From assembly GCF_018139145.2 (NCBI RefSeq), contig NC_059479.1, positions 3,782,001 through 3,846,000 of the forward strand: a stretch of 64,000 nt of DNA. The letters run 5' to 3'. The translations under genes were made by a program, and so were the position numbers. Below are positions 63,296 to 64,000 of this stretch, in pieces. This DNA comes from Gymnogyps californianus. Its lineage: Eukaryota; Chordata; Aves; Accipitriformes; Cathartidae. How positions within the stretch are numbered: position 1 is the stretch's first letter; each line of letters starts with the position of its first letter. The notes beneath the pieces are model-generated. The model did not search any database. It had not been told where the DNA came from and saw nothing but the letters and a program-made list of their open reading frames with translations.

Positions 63296-63430
63296 ACTGG
63301 GGGAAGTTGGCCGGGTAGCACGGATTGCTGCTCGGGCATTGGTCAGCAGGTGGTGAGCAATTGCATTGTGCATCACTGGTTTCTTTTCTTATTTCTTTTT
63401 TTTTTTGTTATTGTTGCATTCTTTTTCATT

Positions 63431-63453
63431 ACTATTATTATTATTATTATTAG
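63431..63453. repeat. (ATT)n microsatellite inside the LTR
   Basis: About seven ATT units in the T-rich 3' half of the LTR, downstream of the TATA box. Confidence 0.75.
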
Positions 63454-63613
63454 TTAGTAGTGTATTTTTATTTTTACTTTAGTTATTAAACTGTTCTTAT
63501 CTCAACCCACAAGTTTTACTTTTTTTTTCCTTTCCTCCTCCCCACCCCATTAGGAGGGGGAGGGGGAAACGGCTGCATGGTGCTTAGTTGCTGGCTGGGG
63601 TTAAACCATGACA

Positions 63614-64000
63614 TCATGATATATAATATATATATAATATAACATAGTCTAGATTCATATAGGAGGAATATCATGCATATACATGCATGTACATATATAG
63701 GTCTACAGAGGAAAAGAAAACAACAAATAGAAAACACTTCATAGAGAAGTTATTACCATCGCAGTCAGTTTTGGAACCTGAAGATGTCATTGTAGATTGT
63801 TTCTATACCAAAATAAATTAAGTTTGTTTAGACAATTAGCATGCACAAACACTGCAGCAGGACAACTATTCACCAATATGTTATTGTCTGAGCTGATTCA
63901 GTGTGAGCAATTCTATTTTCATTTAAATGAATATGCATTTGGTAACTGTGCTTTACAGTAGTGTATCTGACTACTCAAGTACTTCCAACAACTGGATATT
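63614..64000. other. intergenic DNA after the LTR
   Basis: Starts with a TA-rich simple stretch (63617-63642) and continues as AT-rich DNA. Nothing else was recognised. Confidence 0.6.

Larger units (their letters stand above)
63026..63613 (+). mobile_element. solo LTR of an avian ERVL-like endogenous retrovirus
   Basis: A 588-bp element bounded by the imperfect terminal inverted repeat TGTCCTGGTTT ... AAACCATGACA, with the 5'-TG...CA-3' ends typical of LTRs. Body motifs such as GGGACAGAGTTAACTCT, TAGCTGGTACAGTGCTG and CAAAGGGATATTCCATACCA match the ERVL-type LTR family common in bird genomes, as I remember it. A TATA box (TATATAA, 63289-63295) and a possible ATTAAA signal (63486-63491) are present, so it is readable as a promoter-containing LTR on the + strand. 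Flanking 5-mers TGATG (63021-63025) and TCATG (63614-63618) are a one-mismatch candidate target-site duplication. No retroviral gene flanks it, which indicates a solo LTR left by recombination. Confidence 0.85.

Noticed and set aside
63161..63737. Open frames within or across the solo LTR
   Set aside because: They lie in LTR regulatory sequence and simple repeats; no retroviral protein is encoded.
1..64000. CRISPR arrays, operons, tRNA or rRNA genes
   Set aside because: None seen; the window has the structure of a vertebrate chromosome, and the few tandem repeats are microsatellite-type.

Overview
The window is vertebrate nuclear DNA, most likely from a bird. It is AT-rich with long non-coding stretches and canonical GT-AG introns. 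It holds a CR1 LINE with the avian-type octamer tail (ATTCTATG-like), a decayed CR1 tail, and a solo LTR that looks like the ERVL-type LTRs common in birds. No bacterial, phage or CRISPR-like organisation is present. Most open frames scattered through the window are chance readings of intron or intergenic DNA.

The one protein-coding gene I can support is the 3' half of DACH2 (Dachshund family transcriptional co-factor), on the + strand. Five coding exons were placed by splice signals, continuous reading phase and family similarity: 17094-17239, 17769-17916, 21687-21830, 24894-24959, and the terminal exon 34789-34826 (stop at 34824-34826). The first three encode the C-terminal Dachshund domain (DD2/Dachbox-C), a helical, highly charged segment. 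The last two encode an acidic linker and a short conserved tail ending in TIMY. A 3' UTR follows, with polyadenylation signals near 35766 and 35786 and a further one at 36465. The 5' half of the gene (Ski/Sno/Dac DNA-binding domain) lies upstream of the window, so 1-17093 is intron. That intron carries a 5'-truncated CR1 reverse-transcriptase fragment at about 10170-12001, in sense orientation.

The most interesting feature is the 3' end of DACH2. Between the 24894 exon and the TIMY terminal exon lies a strong splice acceptor (26004-26005). It opens in the correct phase into a short frame ending at 26071-26073, and its peptide loosely resembles the other DACH2 C-terminus I recall from mammals (a tail with YY...QLY.A). 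This suggests alternative last exons. A second in-frame acceptor 84 nt upstream of the 17094 exon would add 28 residues.

From about 36.5 kb to the end the window is intergenic. In mammals KLHL4 lies downstream of DACH2, but none of it is visible here. This part holds a decayed CR1 tail (46007-46072), several perfect hairpins and palindromes, microsatellites, two coding-like but unidentified open regions (39613-40140 minus; 58092-58556), and a 588-bp solo LTR at 63026-63613. I saw no convincing novel multi-gene system.
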